This document shows, one piece after another, positions 19,538-29,445 of a stretch of 64,000 nucleotides of DNA (the stretch's first letter is position 1; each line of letters opens with the position of its first letter). The stretch spans positions 2,418,001 through 2,482,000 of the forward strand of contig OY755179.1 in NCBI GenBank assembly GCA_963576735.1. Direction: 5' to 3'. The position numbers and the translations under genes are program-made. Origin of the DNA: Bedellia somnulentella (lineage: Eukaryota > Arthropoda > Insecta > Lepidoptera > Bedelliidae). The notes below the pieces were generated by a model. It saw only the letters and a program-made list of their open reading frames with translations. It did no database searches and was not told the DNA's origin.

Positions 19538-20040
19538 CACTAGCTTTTTGCCCCGCGACTTCGTCCGCGTGGACTTCATTTTTTGCATCCAGTTTACATA
19601 ATACCAAAATACCGAAACACTATCTCAACTTCTGTTTTTTATATTTATAATCCCGCGGGCATTGTAAATGACATAAAGGACATTGAGGCTTTTTAAGTGA
19701 TTTTTGGGCGATGCAGTTTGTGACCCATCACTAACAACCTTTATTAACCTATCTTTTATCAATATATTTCCAAAATTGGATGAAGAATCTCCGAAGCTAT
19801 GGCTACCCTTTTATGGAATTTATGGTTGTTAGCATATATTCATGAATGATTGATAGATGGATTTCATAAATTCAATCGCACCAAGTTTTATTATAAAATG
19901 TAAAAAAACTCTATATTAACTTTCATTTGCTATATCAACCCGTTAGGGGTTGAGTTCCAAAAATTCCTTTTCAATTGTTCATAAGAATCATGAAACAAAT
20001 ATACCAAGTTTTTATGTTCAGAAATGAGAATATCTTTAGT
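19538..20040 (+). repeat. Family H repeat with an embedded family A-related segment
   Basis: Collinear, in reverse complement, with 41870-42415 and in part with 41330-41720. It includes TAGCTTTTTGCCCCGCGACT, then family A-like sequence (19667-19845), then AAATTCAATCGCACCAAG and GGTTGAGTTCCAAAAA. The 61-codon frame at 19465 is not supported as a gene. Confidence 0.65.
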
Positions 20041-20270
20041 AAGTACAGATACGGATAGTAGTTTGGCGCTGCGGCGACGGCCCGGTGCTGCCCCCTACAC
20101 TGACCGTAGGTGATAGGGAGAGCTTGCAGCGATTGCTCGGCAATATAGGGATGATTAGTGGTGGATCTCCTTCCAAAATAATCGCTAAATTGAAGGGATA
20201 GTGCTTGTTATTATTATATATAGTGTTATTTTAAGCTAACAAAACATTTTTTTACAAAAAGCTTGAATTA

Positions 20271-20375
20271 CCTGAGATACGAACCCGGGACGATTGATTC
20301 ATAATAGTTCTAATTAAATATTCATAGTAGTTAGTTATACCGCTACGCCACGGAGACGTTACCGGGGCGGTGTCA
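20271..20375 (-). repeat. tRNA-like SINE head, minus strand
   Basis: Reverse complement has GTGGCGTAGCGGTATAACTA and GGTTCGTATCTC-like sequence with the second promoter box CCCGGGTTCGTATC. It is related to the units at 40100-40180 and 41055-41140. Degraded. Confidence 0.5.
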
Positions 20376-20539
20376 AATTTTTATTACGCTTTATTTCATA
20401 TTAGTCTTACTATTGATAAACAAATTTGTCATTTAAATTGATGAAACCCCTTCATCTTTCCATTATGAACATTAACAAAGTGTCTGATGTGAATTCCATC
20501 GATGATAAAAATAATCGCTGCAATATATTGAGCCATATA

Positions 20540-21018
20540 TGAGTTAAGGTTTTTGATGTTCCTATGAGAACTCTTGCGGATTCCTTAGTTTCAAGGAATC
20601 GTCGTCGTTTCATTTAGCTTCTAAATTTACATGTTAATATTCGTTTGCAATATAAGTAGATGTAAAAAAAAATGTATACGATGAAAAAATGGTACATCAT
20701 CCCTCGGGAGTTCCTTATTTTCGGGGATCCATTACCGTACCATTAAGCTTCTAAATTTTGATTTTTATATTAGTTTACAATATTTTACGTTGTTTTAAAC
20801 GATACACAGCGCCATCTCCAATGCATTTAGTAAGCAAACAATATTTTTGATTTCCCATGGGAACATATTTTTTCCGGGATTAAAAGTACCCTATTATTTA
20901 ATTTAGACTTCTAACTACACGTCTGAAAAATTTCAAAGCAATCGGTTCAGTATTTACGGCGTGAAAGCGGAACAAACAAACAAACAAACTCACTTTCCCA
21001 TTTATAATATTAGTATGG
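20540..21018 (-). repeat. Helitron-like repeat fragment
   Basis: Reverse complement begins ATCCATACTAATATTATAAA and GTTTGTTTGTTTGTTC, the same start type as the Helitron at 58957. Related sub-blocks around TTCCTTAGTTTCAAGGAATC and TTCCTTATTTTCGGGGATCC repeat inside. No ORF. Confidence 0.5.
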
Positions 21019-21139
21019 ATTTTGGATATTGTGGCTAAAATAATAAACAATTCGACCTTATTTTTACACCAATCTTTAGATAATTCATTCTTCTAGAAAA
21101 TTCGGTAAGGTGGATGTTATAGTTTTATTTTCCTATTTA

Positions 21140-21400
21140 TGATGCCTAAAAACCCATAAAATCACGAGCGACACGCCATCGTCGTTCGTGCGTGGGCTTC
21201 GTCATCACTCATCAGTCGCGCGGTGGCGCTTATCGACGTCGGACCTGTGCCAGTGCTCCTCCCGTCCGCCGCGCGACGCATGACGCGTAATCTAAACTTA
21301 TAAATAGAAAAAACCCGCCAAGTGCGAACCGGCTCGCGTACGAAGGGATCCTTGCGGAATCGGCTAGAGCATAGAGGGTTCCGTACTATTATAGAAAATC
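21140..21400. other. CpG-rich block and GTGCGAACCGGCTCGCG repeat
   Basis: GC-rich stretch, then AAGTGCGAACCGGCTCGCGT and GGGTTCCGTACTATTATAG, an element end I recognise as dispersed in insect genomes. No ORF. Confidence 0.4.
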
Positions 21401-21429
21401 ACGTTTGTACTAGGAATAGGAAATTTTAA

Positions 21430-22156
21430 CCGACTTCAAAAAAAAGGAGGTTCTCAGTTCGATTGTTTGTATGTATGTATGTATAATTGTCCGCGATTAT
21501 CTCGCGTTTGGCTTAAGCTATTTGGATGCGGTTTTCAGAAAAGTATTTGTTACATTTAGGAGAAGGATTTAGTGCTTTACCCGACTCAAAAAAGAAAGGA
21601 GGTTCTGTGTTTGACCTGTATGTATGACTGTTGGTCCGCGATTATCTCGCGTTTGGCTTAAGCTATTTGGATGCGGTTTTCAGAAAGGTATCTGTTACAT
21701 TTAGGAGATGGGTTTAGTAGTTTAACCGACTGTAAAAGAAAGGAGGTTCTGTGTTTGACCTGTATGTATGTATGTTGGTCCGCGATTATCTGGCGATTGG
21801 CTTAAGCTGTTTGGATGCGGTTTTCAGAAAAGTATTTGTTACATTTAGGAGAAGGATTCAGTGCTTTACCGACTCAAAAAAGAAAGGAGGTTCTGTATTT
21901 GACCTGTATGTATGTCTGTTGGTCCGCAATTATCTCGCGTTTGGTTCAAGCTATTTGGATGCGGTTTTCAGAAAAGTATCTGTTACATTTAGGAGATGGG
22001 TTTAGTAATTTAACCGACTCTAAAAGAAAGGAGGTTCTGTGTTTGACCTGTATTCATGTATGTTGGTGCGCGATTATCTCGCGTTTGGCTTAAGCTATTT
22101 GGATGCGGTTTTCAGAAAAGTATTTGTTACATTTAGGAGAAGGGTATAGTGTTTAA
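21430..22156. repeat. Satellite: five tandem units of about 144 bp
   Basis: Units begin CCGAC at 21430, 21581, 21726, 21869 and 22014 (spacings 151, 145, 143, 145), with a diverged boundary near 22157. Each holds AGAAAGGAGGTTCTGTGTTTG, CGATTATCTCGCGTTTGGC, TGGATGCGGTTTTCAGAAA and TGTTACATTTAGGAGA. Units 1 and 3 share an end type (AGAAGGATT, AGTGCTTTACC), and 2 and 4 share another (AGATGGGTTTAGTA), giving a dimeric higher-order pattern. The 84- and 92-codon frames are satellite readings, not genes. Confidence 0.9.
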
Positions 22157-22634
22157 CTGATTGAAAAAAGAAATCAAATTATACAAATATACAAATCTTA
22201 TCACTATCTCTTAAAAACGCGACTTCAAAAATAATGTGTACATAATATAATAAAAATTATTTAATTCTTTTTAGTTGGCTTTTTGAAGGCGGTTCTTTTT
22301 TAAACAAAAAATAATAATATAGTTTTAAGTAACTGTATTTGTTTTTTTTCTGTTATATAAATCCATGAGAGTTTATCCTTGCTTTTGGGGTAGTTCTAAT
22401 GAAAAGTATTGCTCAATTCGGAATTTTTTCCATAAAGATATATGGTAACTAAATAGTCCACAGTACGTGCCAGCATATTAATAGATATAAATAAATTTTG
22501 CTAAACACGTTATTTTCATCATGTGTTTTGTTTTTGTAAAATGCAAGAGGGTTTATTAAATAAATTAAATGAGAATAAATATTTGTACACAGTTATGTTT
22601 GTTTTCACTTGTTATTTGTATTATTTAGGTAGGT
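22157..22634. other. AT-rich stretch after the satellite
   Basis: No gene or recognised repeat. Low-complexity A/T runs only. Confidence 0.3.
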
Positions 22635-22796
22635 AGCTGTAAAGTGTCCGCTTAGAATAGCACTACCCCATTTCTTCCCGTGGATGGTCGTATGGGACGG
22701 CTAAGGGTATTTGGGCTTTTTAAGTTATTTTAGGGTTATGTGGTTGTAGACCCGTCACCAACAACCTTTTATTTTACAATCTTTTCCCCACTCAGT
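22635..22796 (+). repeat. Family A retroposon, 3'-truncated
   Basis: Runs from the 5' end to CTTTTCCCCACTCA, then stops. A second, complete copy follows within 50 bp. Confidence 0.75.
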
Positions 22797-22842
22797 ATGC
22801 AAAAAAAAACTATAAAAACAACTTCTAGCAAAAATTTTGTGT

Positions 22843-23085
22843 GCTGTGTAGTGTCGGTTTAGAATACCACTACTCCATTTCTTCTGGGTGTACGTAAGAA
22901 GCGACTAACTGTATTAGTGCTTTAAGGGATTTTTGGGCGATGCGGTTGGTAACCCATCACCAGCAACCTTTATCTCACCATTTTTTCCTCACTCAACTTT
23001 CCAAAAGTGGCTGAGGAATTTCTTATTCCTTAGCTCTGACTACCCGTTCTAGGGATTTGTAGCCGTGAGTATATGTATGTATGTA
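22843..23085 (+). repeat. Family A retroposon copy
   Basis: Full-length with a TATGTATGTATGT tail. Confidence 0.85.
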
Positions 23086-23131
23086 TAATTTTATGAAAGC
23101 GAACAATGTGGATAATTGAGATTTAAGTAAT

Positions 23132-23327
23132 CTGGCTAATACGGAAACATACCACTGAAGCTACAGGAATCAGTGAGCTCACGGTAATAAAAAATTTAAA
23201 GGAAGAAAAAGAGCTGCCAGCTACTTATGCAAGATTTACTTCACCTATGAAAAAACTACAGAAAAGAAATAACTTTGATGACAGTATCAGTGTAGAAATG
23301 TTTGATGAAGATAGTGATACAAGTTAA
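23132..23327 (+). pseudogene. HTH-type (transposase or pogo/psq-like) C-terminal exon fragment
   Basis: Open frame reading KHTTEATGISELTVIKNLKE, then a short acidic C-terminus (FDDSISVEMFDEDSDTS) and TAA at 23325. The ATGISELTV segment resembles a helix-turn-helix recognition region seen in DNA-transposase N-termini and in repeat-derived lepidopteran proteins. It has no start codon and no catalytic region. The parent family is not identified. Confidence 0.4.
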
Positions 23328-23569
23328 TATTAGTTATTTTAATACTTACAAGATTTTTATTTCGCTAAGGTATTTTTTAGAATTACAGTTTTTGTGTTAA
23401 ATTTAAGATGTTGTTTGTAATGATGTTACAGATGTTTAATATAAATAATTGAAATTAGAAGTGACTTTGAGGATTTTGTTTTTTTAACACTACTAATAAA
23501 TTAAATATAAAATTTTAAAAATGGATGTAATCTATATAACTTAAATCTTAAATGACTTCTTTAATATTT

Positions 23570-23765
23570 TGCTAGCCGTAAGCACGCTCACTCTCACGAC
23601 TACATTAATGCGTAGGTATACAGATATAGTTCACTCGCACAACCAAGCGCGCCACACCGCTCGCGCCGCCGCCGCCGCCGCCATTGGCTAGGTCAGTCAC
23701 CAGAGTTCATATGAACTCGGCTCCCGCGTAGTACGGACGCAAGTCGACTGGGCGAGTTAAATACC
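23570..23765 (-). other. CpG-rich block with CCG trinucleotide run
   Basis: Contains GCCGCCGCCGCCGCCGCC and a block similar to 5680-5750 in reverse complement (GTGCGAGTGA, TAATGTAGTCGTGAGAGTGA). It lies just inside the right end of the TTAA-flanked block, so it may be the promoter of the parent transposon. Confidence 0.45.
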
Positions 23766-23792
23766 TAAATTTTCAGAACAAGGGGTCCTTAA

Positions 23793-23880
23793 GGTGTTAT
23801 GTGGAGGAAATTCCCTCCGCTATCAGTTTAAAGGGTCATGGTCAAAATGGGCGTAACACCAACAGCGTTAAAATATATTT
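23793..23880 (+). repeat. Continuation of the 5S composite repeat after the TTAA insertion
   Basis: GGTGTTATGTGGAGGAAATTCCCTCCGCTATCAG continues the host repeat, then matches 26810-26860 (reverse complement) before diverging. The quoted run is the conserved core at 23793-23826; only its first 20 bases are diagnostic. Confidence 0.6.
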
Positions 23881-24119
23881 TATGTGAAAGCTAGTGATCA
23901 TAACTTAATTTTATACTATGACGGCGATTACCCAAACAACCGGAGAACAGAGATATTCAGTGATGTTCAAACGCATAGAATCCAAAACAATCGCTCACCG
24001 CAGAGACAACACAGACAATATCGTGCAGTACTAGGCAAAAGATATCAATCTATTGGTTGGTAACCTAACGAATTACTGCATTCCATCCCTTTCTAACGTC
24101 TCTCACTCAGGTACCGAAC

Positions 24120-24420
24120 AAAGAAAGCGTGCGTACGCGCCACTGCGCGTGCGCATAACGATTCAGTGAAAAGAACTTAGTTCATTTAGTTCCTTCACTT
24201 TAAAGAACTACTTCGCGAATGTAGTCCAGTAGTCCACTTCGTTCAGCGGCTCATTAGGCTCCTTCAGAGCCGTTGGACTAAATGAACTGCAGAACGAATT
24301 GGACTAAATGAAGAGATTGAGTTGGAAAGATGAACAACTTGCGGTTCTCGCGTTCTCGTATCTTTCTTATAACATTCGCTAGTTCGCGAATGAAAAAAAT
24401 TATGCTTTTGATAATGTTTA
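24120..24420. other. Stretch of short inverted and direct TTCATTTAGTTC-type repeats
   Basis: Short blocks such as GAACTTAGTTCATTTAGTTC, TAGTCCAGTAGTCCACTTCG, GGACTAAATGAAC and GGACTAAATGAAG alternate in both orientations and could fold on themselves. It may be the subterminal region of a DNA transposon. No TIR pair was defined. Confidence 0.4.
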
Positions 24421-24487
24421 ATGAATGAGTCCCATATGTTGTATTACTTGTACTTAATTTTGAAGAAATATAGTTATTTATCATGAA

Positions 24488-24873
24488 TACACATATATGC
24501 GACATGATAGTCCAGTGGATAGAACACCCGCCCGGAAAACAGAAGGGCGTGAGTTCCAATCCTGGGACGGGCCTACACCAATTTGTCTTTTCTAAAGTCA
24601 TATGTGTGGTTAATTTATCATGGTTGCTAACGGTGAGGGAAAACATCGTGAGGAAACCCACATGGCTGAGTTGTACTTAGTCATGTGACAGTGTATTCGT
24701 ACAAAACGGCGATAGGCCTGCCCCCTATCACGTGAGTACACTGTCTTAGCAAAACGTGGGTACCTTCTCTGGAAACTAGATGGCGCTTGCCATGTGAGTT
24801 CAGGAGTATTGGTACCTCTGCCAACCCCTTCGGGGATAAACGGCGTGAACGTTTATGTTATGTTATGTTTATG
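24488..24873 (+). mobile_element. tRNA-derived SINE B with target-site duplication
   Basis: Head GCGACATGATAGTCCAGTGG, B-box GAGTTCCAATCC, tail of TTATG repeats. TTATCATGAA flanks it at 24478-24487 and 24874-24883. It carries CTCTGGAAACTAGATGGCGC near the end, shared only with the copy at 52335, so the two form a subfamily. Confidence 0.9.
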
Positions 24874-24987
24874 TTATCATGAAGTATCAGTAAGAATAAA
24901 TATCTCGATTGTCTTTCATACTTTCCAGGCTTAGGACTGACAACCAAAACATTACAAATATTTTCACTATTAGAAAATAAACATTAA

Positions 24988-25570
24988 AAAATAATTTTTA
25001 ACAAAAAGAAAACCGACTTCATAGAAAAACAACCGAAAATAAACAATCTAGTACTAAAAAGTACGAAATAAGTTTTTTAATTGAATATGAGTGAGTACTG
25101 TGATTGATACCTTAGCAATTTCTTTATTCCACACGCGTCAGTTCAACCTACCTAAATATTACAATTCTCTTAAATTAATTTGTGAGCCGGTGCCAGCCTC
25201 GATGATTATTGATAATAAGAAGTGTGTATTTCGCACTTCATATACATGTAAAATGTAGGGTACCTTGTAGTTGTAGGGTAAATTGATTTTTGTACGATAT
25301 AATATTTTTTAGATTGTAATAATCAGAGATAGATAGCAGGGTGAATTTACTTTTGTTTGTCTGGCACCGACTCAAAAATTAATTTAAGAGAATTGTAATA
25401 TTTAGGTAGGTTAAACTGACGCGTGTGGAATAAAGAAATTGCTAAGGTATCAATCACAGTACTCACTCATATTCAATTAAAAAACTTATTTCGTACTTTT
25501 TAGTACTAGATTGTTTATTTTCGGTTGTTTTTCTATGAAGTCGGTTTTCTTTTTGTTAAAAATTATTTTA
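24988..25570. repeat. Foldback: 210-bp inverted repeat arms around a 164-bp spacer
   Basis: 24988-25196 and 25361-25570 are near-perfect inverted copies, each running from AATAATTTTTAACAAAAAG through CCACACGCGTCAGTT to GTGCCAG. No ORF. The outer ends carry AACCGACTTC, an end motif also seen at 21430 and 26455 and typical of certain insect LINE 3' ends, so two LINE tails joined head to head are possible. Confidence 0.85.
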
Positions 25571-25767
25571 TTTTACGAGTTTTAGAGATGGGTAGACCTG
25601 GCAAAGATGCCTCTCGGATGAGGAAGCGACAATTACTGTATTATTCTTCGTATTTACGGTATTTCTATTATAGTACGATATTAAATAGGCTCAACCATAT
25701 GTAACCTTACATTGTTCTTAAAATCCTTCGAAAGGCGATGGTCTTCAATTCTATATCTCAAGAAAGA

Positions 25768-25945
25768 CTCAAACGCTCACGCCGAATATCCCTGAAGGGG
25801 TAAGCAGAGGTAGTAATACTTCTGAATATCACGTGACATTGTCACCTGTTGTTCAGAGTACCCACGATTTATTAGGCAGTGTTCTCACGTTATACAGGGC
25901 AGGCCTATCGGCGTTTTGAACAAATACACTGTTACATAATTGTGA
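25768..25945 (-). repeat. SINE B fragment, minus strand
   Basis: Matches the 3' half of SINE B (ACGCCGAATATCCCTGAAGG, GTCACCTGTTGTTCAGAGTA, GTTTTGAACAAATACACTG) with about 20% divergence. Confidence 0.65.
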
Positions 25946-26386
25946 GTTTCGACAGTCCCCTCGATTTCCTGGGATGCCATCATCAGATCCTGGTCTCATG
26001 GTTCTTTCTCGGTAACAATAACATAACAAAAGAAATGTTTAGTGAACCTGTACTTCTCTTCATAAAAGCTACGAAGAGGAGTATAAATCTATATAGAATG
26101 TGGAAAGAACTGTTTCCTAATACCTAGTGATTGAGGATCCACACCTTCTATCATCAGCTCAGCAGCATAACAATATGATTTTCAGAAGCAAATGCCAATA
26201 TAAGTTCAGAAAATATGTAAAACGCGGTACATTTGCCTATAAAATTTGAGGGTTCCCCTCGATTTCTCCAGGATCCCATCATCAGACCCTGATATCCTCA
26301 TCATGGTACCAATCCGGGAGTATCTTCTTTCGAATAAAAAAATAATAATCAAAATCGGTTCATAAATGGCGAAGTAATCGGCGAAC

Positions 26387-26418
<32 letters not shown>

Positions 26419-26475
26419 TATACCGGTCGAATTGAGAACACTCCTTTTTTTGAAGTCGGTTAAAAATAACTCATT
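25946..26475. repeat. Two LINE 3'-end fragments with GAAGTCGGTT end
   Basis: CCCCTCGATTTC..GGGATGCCATCATCAG near 25951 and CCCCTCGATTTC..CATCATCAGACCCTGA near 26256 are the same block. The second continues through ATCGGCGAACAAACATA, a poly-A run and GTCGAATTGAGAACACTCC to GAAGTCGGTTAAAAA. This is a common insect LINE 3' end. No usable ORF; the 82- and 60-codon frames are artefacts. Confidence 0.6.
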
Positions 26476-26880
26476 GACGGGTCTCGAACCTCATATTTAT
26501 GTTTTTGTATTGTGTAAACGAATAGTGATTTAACAGCAAAGAAATATAGGTCTTAACACCATGTGTGGAGAGTTATTTTCCCCTACGAGAGAACAGCAAT
26601 GCATAAGTGAGGTGAACTAATAAGGTGTCAGTATTAGATTTGCGATCAAACGAATATAGTCCTTAAGACGATGACCGAAGATTTTTTTTCGCCTGACGGC
26701 AAAGTATTATTTAACCAACCTTTGTGTTTTTTTTGCAATAATACCCGGTCCATATTGGGGATAACAAGTATGTAGGGGTTATCAAGACGTGCAATAAAGT
26801 AAATTACAACGCATTTTATTACTGTTGGTATAACGCCCAGCTCCCATACAAAAATGCCCATGATCCTTTTACATCTGTAA
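26476..26880. other. Composite-repeat flank, partly recognisable
   Basis: 26800-26870 matches 23835-23880 in reverse complement. The rest has no assigned origin. The 88-codon minus frame is unsupported. Confidence 0.4.
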
Positions 26881-26937
26881 GAGAATGACGTCATATACTT
26901 GCGTACGATCATATTCTTTTATTTCAAACTCGCTTCT

Positions 26938-27055
26938 GCCAACGTCCATACTACGTTGAATACACCGGTTCTCGTCCGATCACCGAAGTTAAGCAACGTC
27001 GGGTGCTGTCAGTACTTGGATGGGTGACCGCCTGGGAACACAGCGTGATGTTGGC
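26938..27055 (+). rRNA. 5S rRNA (gene or recent copy), plus strand
   Basis: 118 nt, differing from the other two full copies by one C-to-T change at 27004. The internal control region is intact and the T-run TTTTT follows at 27056-27060. Confidence 0.85.
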
Positions 27056-27119
27056 TTTTTGCCTTTTGTTTTTTCGGCCACAACAGATGAATACACTACA
27101 ATGCTAACTAAAACTATAT

Positions 27120-27402
27120 ATAATTTTTTTTTTTTTTTTTTTGTTTACCGGTGGGGAAATCCTCATAGGATCCCCCGTCGCTCGAGAGAGGTATGTCGGA
27201 CTTTTACCGACTAAAACCCCACGCACCGGTTCGGTGCTGCTGGCCCTGCGGCCTGTGCGGCGTTACCATAACTTGTCAGTACTGTCAGTACTGTCGGGCG
27301 CTGTCAGTACGTCGGGCGCTGTCAGTACTGCCAACGTCCATACTACGTTGAATACACCGGTTCTCGTCCGATCACCGAAGTTAAGCAACGTCGGGCGCTG
27401 TC
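27120..27402 (-). mobile_element. Chimeric retroposon: antisense 5S piece, LINE 3' end and poly-A
   Basis: AAAACTATAT flanks it at 27110-27119 and 27403-27412, and the copy at 58590 shows the empty site. Read on the minus strand it starts with about 73 nt complementary to the 5' part of 5S rRNA (27330-27402), then reiterated GTCGGGCGCTGTCAGTAC pieces (27277-27329), then a LINE 3'-end block (CGAGCGACGGGGGATCC), and ends in poly-A. This looks like a template-switch product of LINE reverse transcriptase. Confidence 0.75.
27330..27402 (+). pseudogene. 5S rRNA partial copy
   Basis: First 73 nt of the 5S unit (GCCAACGTCCATACTACG to GGGCGCTGTC), then cut. It has no 3' half and no terminator. Confidence 0.85.
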
Positions 27403-27781
27403 AAAACTATATTTATGTTTTGCTCGGCATAAATATGTTTTCCGTGTAGCACGTGTATCAGCAGATAATAACAGCACCACCCTCCTCTTCTTTAGGTTTA
27501 CATGAGAACATCTTCCTTACAGCTCTGCTCGGTGCATGCGGGTTAACATAACATGGTAGAAATAAATATTTAGTCATTTTGTTCATGCACCTGCACTATG
27601 ATGACTCTTACATATCGCGATATATTATAGTTTACCAACTGTGACGACTCAGAAAATTGCTTTAGCCATTGAGGAGATTTGTAAAGTGTTAGTTAATACT
27701 GTATTTCATATCCTCGTTACTGGAGGACAACAAATTCTAAATCTCTTAAAAATATCCCTATCGTCGCCTTTTAGTATATAT

Positions 27782-28591
27782 AGTGGATCGTCCCAGCTTC
27801 GCACGGGTAGCGTTGTTTTTTTAAATAACTGAGGTTTCTTTTTCAGTCACTACTCAAGCATTGTGAAATTTAACGCAATGTTTTCAATTTATTGAATTTA
27901 TAGCACTCCCTAAACAGTGTAGTTTTATGATTTTAAATGCGCTTTGATGAACGGTTCAGTATTTCCGTGTAGCAAATTTTGGAATAAAACGCTATGAAGT
28001 ATTTATAACATCTAAAAAATAAATCATTACGTGATGTAGGATGCAACTACGGGCGCCATCTAGTATGTTATATGTAAATTAGTAAAGATTTGGTTTTGAT
28101 CACAGGCGCGATGGCTTATTTTATGTATAATTTCGGTGTTTGTCTACCGATTTCTATGATTCTTTTTTTATTGAATAGGTAATAATGTAACCTTTTTAAA
28201 TTAGGGATGAGTAAGAGGTTTACAAACGTAAGAGTAAACAAATATAGTCAGAATGTTCCGAACTGCTAAGCTATCAGGAATTACACGTGTTATTGTGAGT
28301 CAACCGTAAAAGATAGACATAAACTGCTGAGGTTTTTTTTTAGATAATTTTATGAAGAATATTACCGTCACACATGATTTCTATGTAAGTTTAACCATTA
28401 AGGCTGAACACGCGACGGAAGCTTAAAAAATGGAGTAACTTCTCCCGTTTTCCCAAAATTTCTTAAAATTCCCCTTTACTACTCTGCTGGAAAAGTATAC
28501 AAAAACCTGCGCAGGTGTATGAAGAATAATTGTACCAAGTTTCGTTAAAATCCGTCGAGTAGTTTTTATTTCCATAAGGAACATACAAACC

Positions 28592-28653
<62 letters not shown>

Positions 28654-28772
28654 AATTTTATTGATTGCATTTTTGGCATCAGTATCGATCCCTAATCACC
28701 ACCTAATGGTTATTTTGAAAATATATTTCATGTACAGAATTGACCTCTCTACAGATTTATTATAAGTATAGA
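27782..28772 (-). mobile_element. Non-autonomous Helitron-like element C2
   Basis: Reverse complement of C1/C3: CTAGTGGATCGTCCCAGC side at the left, TATTATAAGTATAGA at the right. It has a long GACA microsatellite (28591-28650) and no ORF of note. Confidence 0.75.
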
Positions 28773-28819
28773 TATGTTATTCTCAACTTGTGGTGTTATT
28801 TATATTATTTATATATTTT

Positions 28820-29038
28820 TGCCGTGTAGTGTCGGCTTAGAATAACACTACCCTATTTCTACCCATGGGTGATCGTAAGAGGCGACTAAGGGTATAGGGG
28901 CTTTTTAAGTGATTTTTGGGCGATGTGGTTGGACGGCTGACTCAACTATCCAAAAGTGGCTGAGGAACTTCAATTCCTTAGCTCTGGCTACCCCTTCTAG
29001 GGATTTATAGCCGTGACTATATGTATGTATGTATGTAT
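28820..29038 (+). repeat. Family A retroposon with internal deletion
   Basis: 5' half to GATGTGGTTGGA joins directly to CTATCCAAAAGTGGCTGAGG. Full TATG tail of four to five units. Confidence 0.8.
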
Positions 29039-29040
29039 GG

Positions 29041-29177
29041 TTAGAGACCCGTCACCAAAAACATTTATTATTACCATCTTTTCCCCAATCAACTTCCAAA
29101 CTGGCTGAGGAATTTCTCATTCCAAAGCTCTGGCCCCCGTTAAGGGATTTATAGCCGTGAGTATATGAATGAATGAA
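29041..29177 (+). repeat. Family A retroposon, 3' part
   Basis: Starts at GTTAGAGACCCGTCACC and ends in GTGAGTATATGAATGAATGAAT, a tail variant. Together with the preceding copy it may be one element duplicated at the tail. Confidence 0.7.
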
Positions 29178-29224
29178 TTATATATTTTTGGCATCAGAAA
29201 AAGCTGTGCACATTAAAAAGGGAT

Positions 29225-29445
29225 AGCCCAAGTATTCAATAAAATCATCATCAGCCAATTGACGTCCACTGCTGGTTATAGGCCTCCCCCAAAGATTTCC
29301 ATTTCAACTTTTATCAAGTAGTTGGTCAGCCTAGTGGGAGGCCTACCCACACTGCGTCGTCGTCCGGTACGTGGCCGCCACTTCAGAAACATCGCGCCCT
29401 AAGGACCTTCAGTTCTGCGTGCAATTTAATTTCCTTACACAATTG
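29225..29445. repeat. LINE-like fragment (CACTGCTGGTTATAGGCCTC block)
   Basis: The block is repeated in reverse complement at 57840-58060. It is a widespread lepidopteran LINE-derived sequence. No intact frame. Confidence 0.55.

Larger units (their letters stand above)
19352..23788. mobile_element. 4.4-kb TTAA-flanked insertion (composite, no intact transposase)
   Basis: TTAA at 19348-19351 and 23789-23792 flanks this block. The host repeat reads across the TTAA uninterrupted in the copies at 16700-16735 and 58850-58885. The ends GGGCCCCTGG and GGACCCCTTG (inverted) match at 8 of 10 bases. This fits a piggyBac-like insertion that later collected other repeats: family A copies, a SINE-like unit, a Helitron-like piece, a satellite and a CpG-rich block. 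The TIR is short, so class is tentative. Confidence 0.6.

Noticed and set aside
21751..22093. Two overlapping frames of 84 and 92 codons
   Set aside because: They are translations of the 144-bp satellite and repeat with its period.
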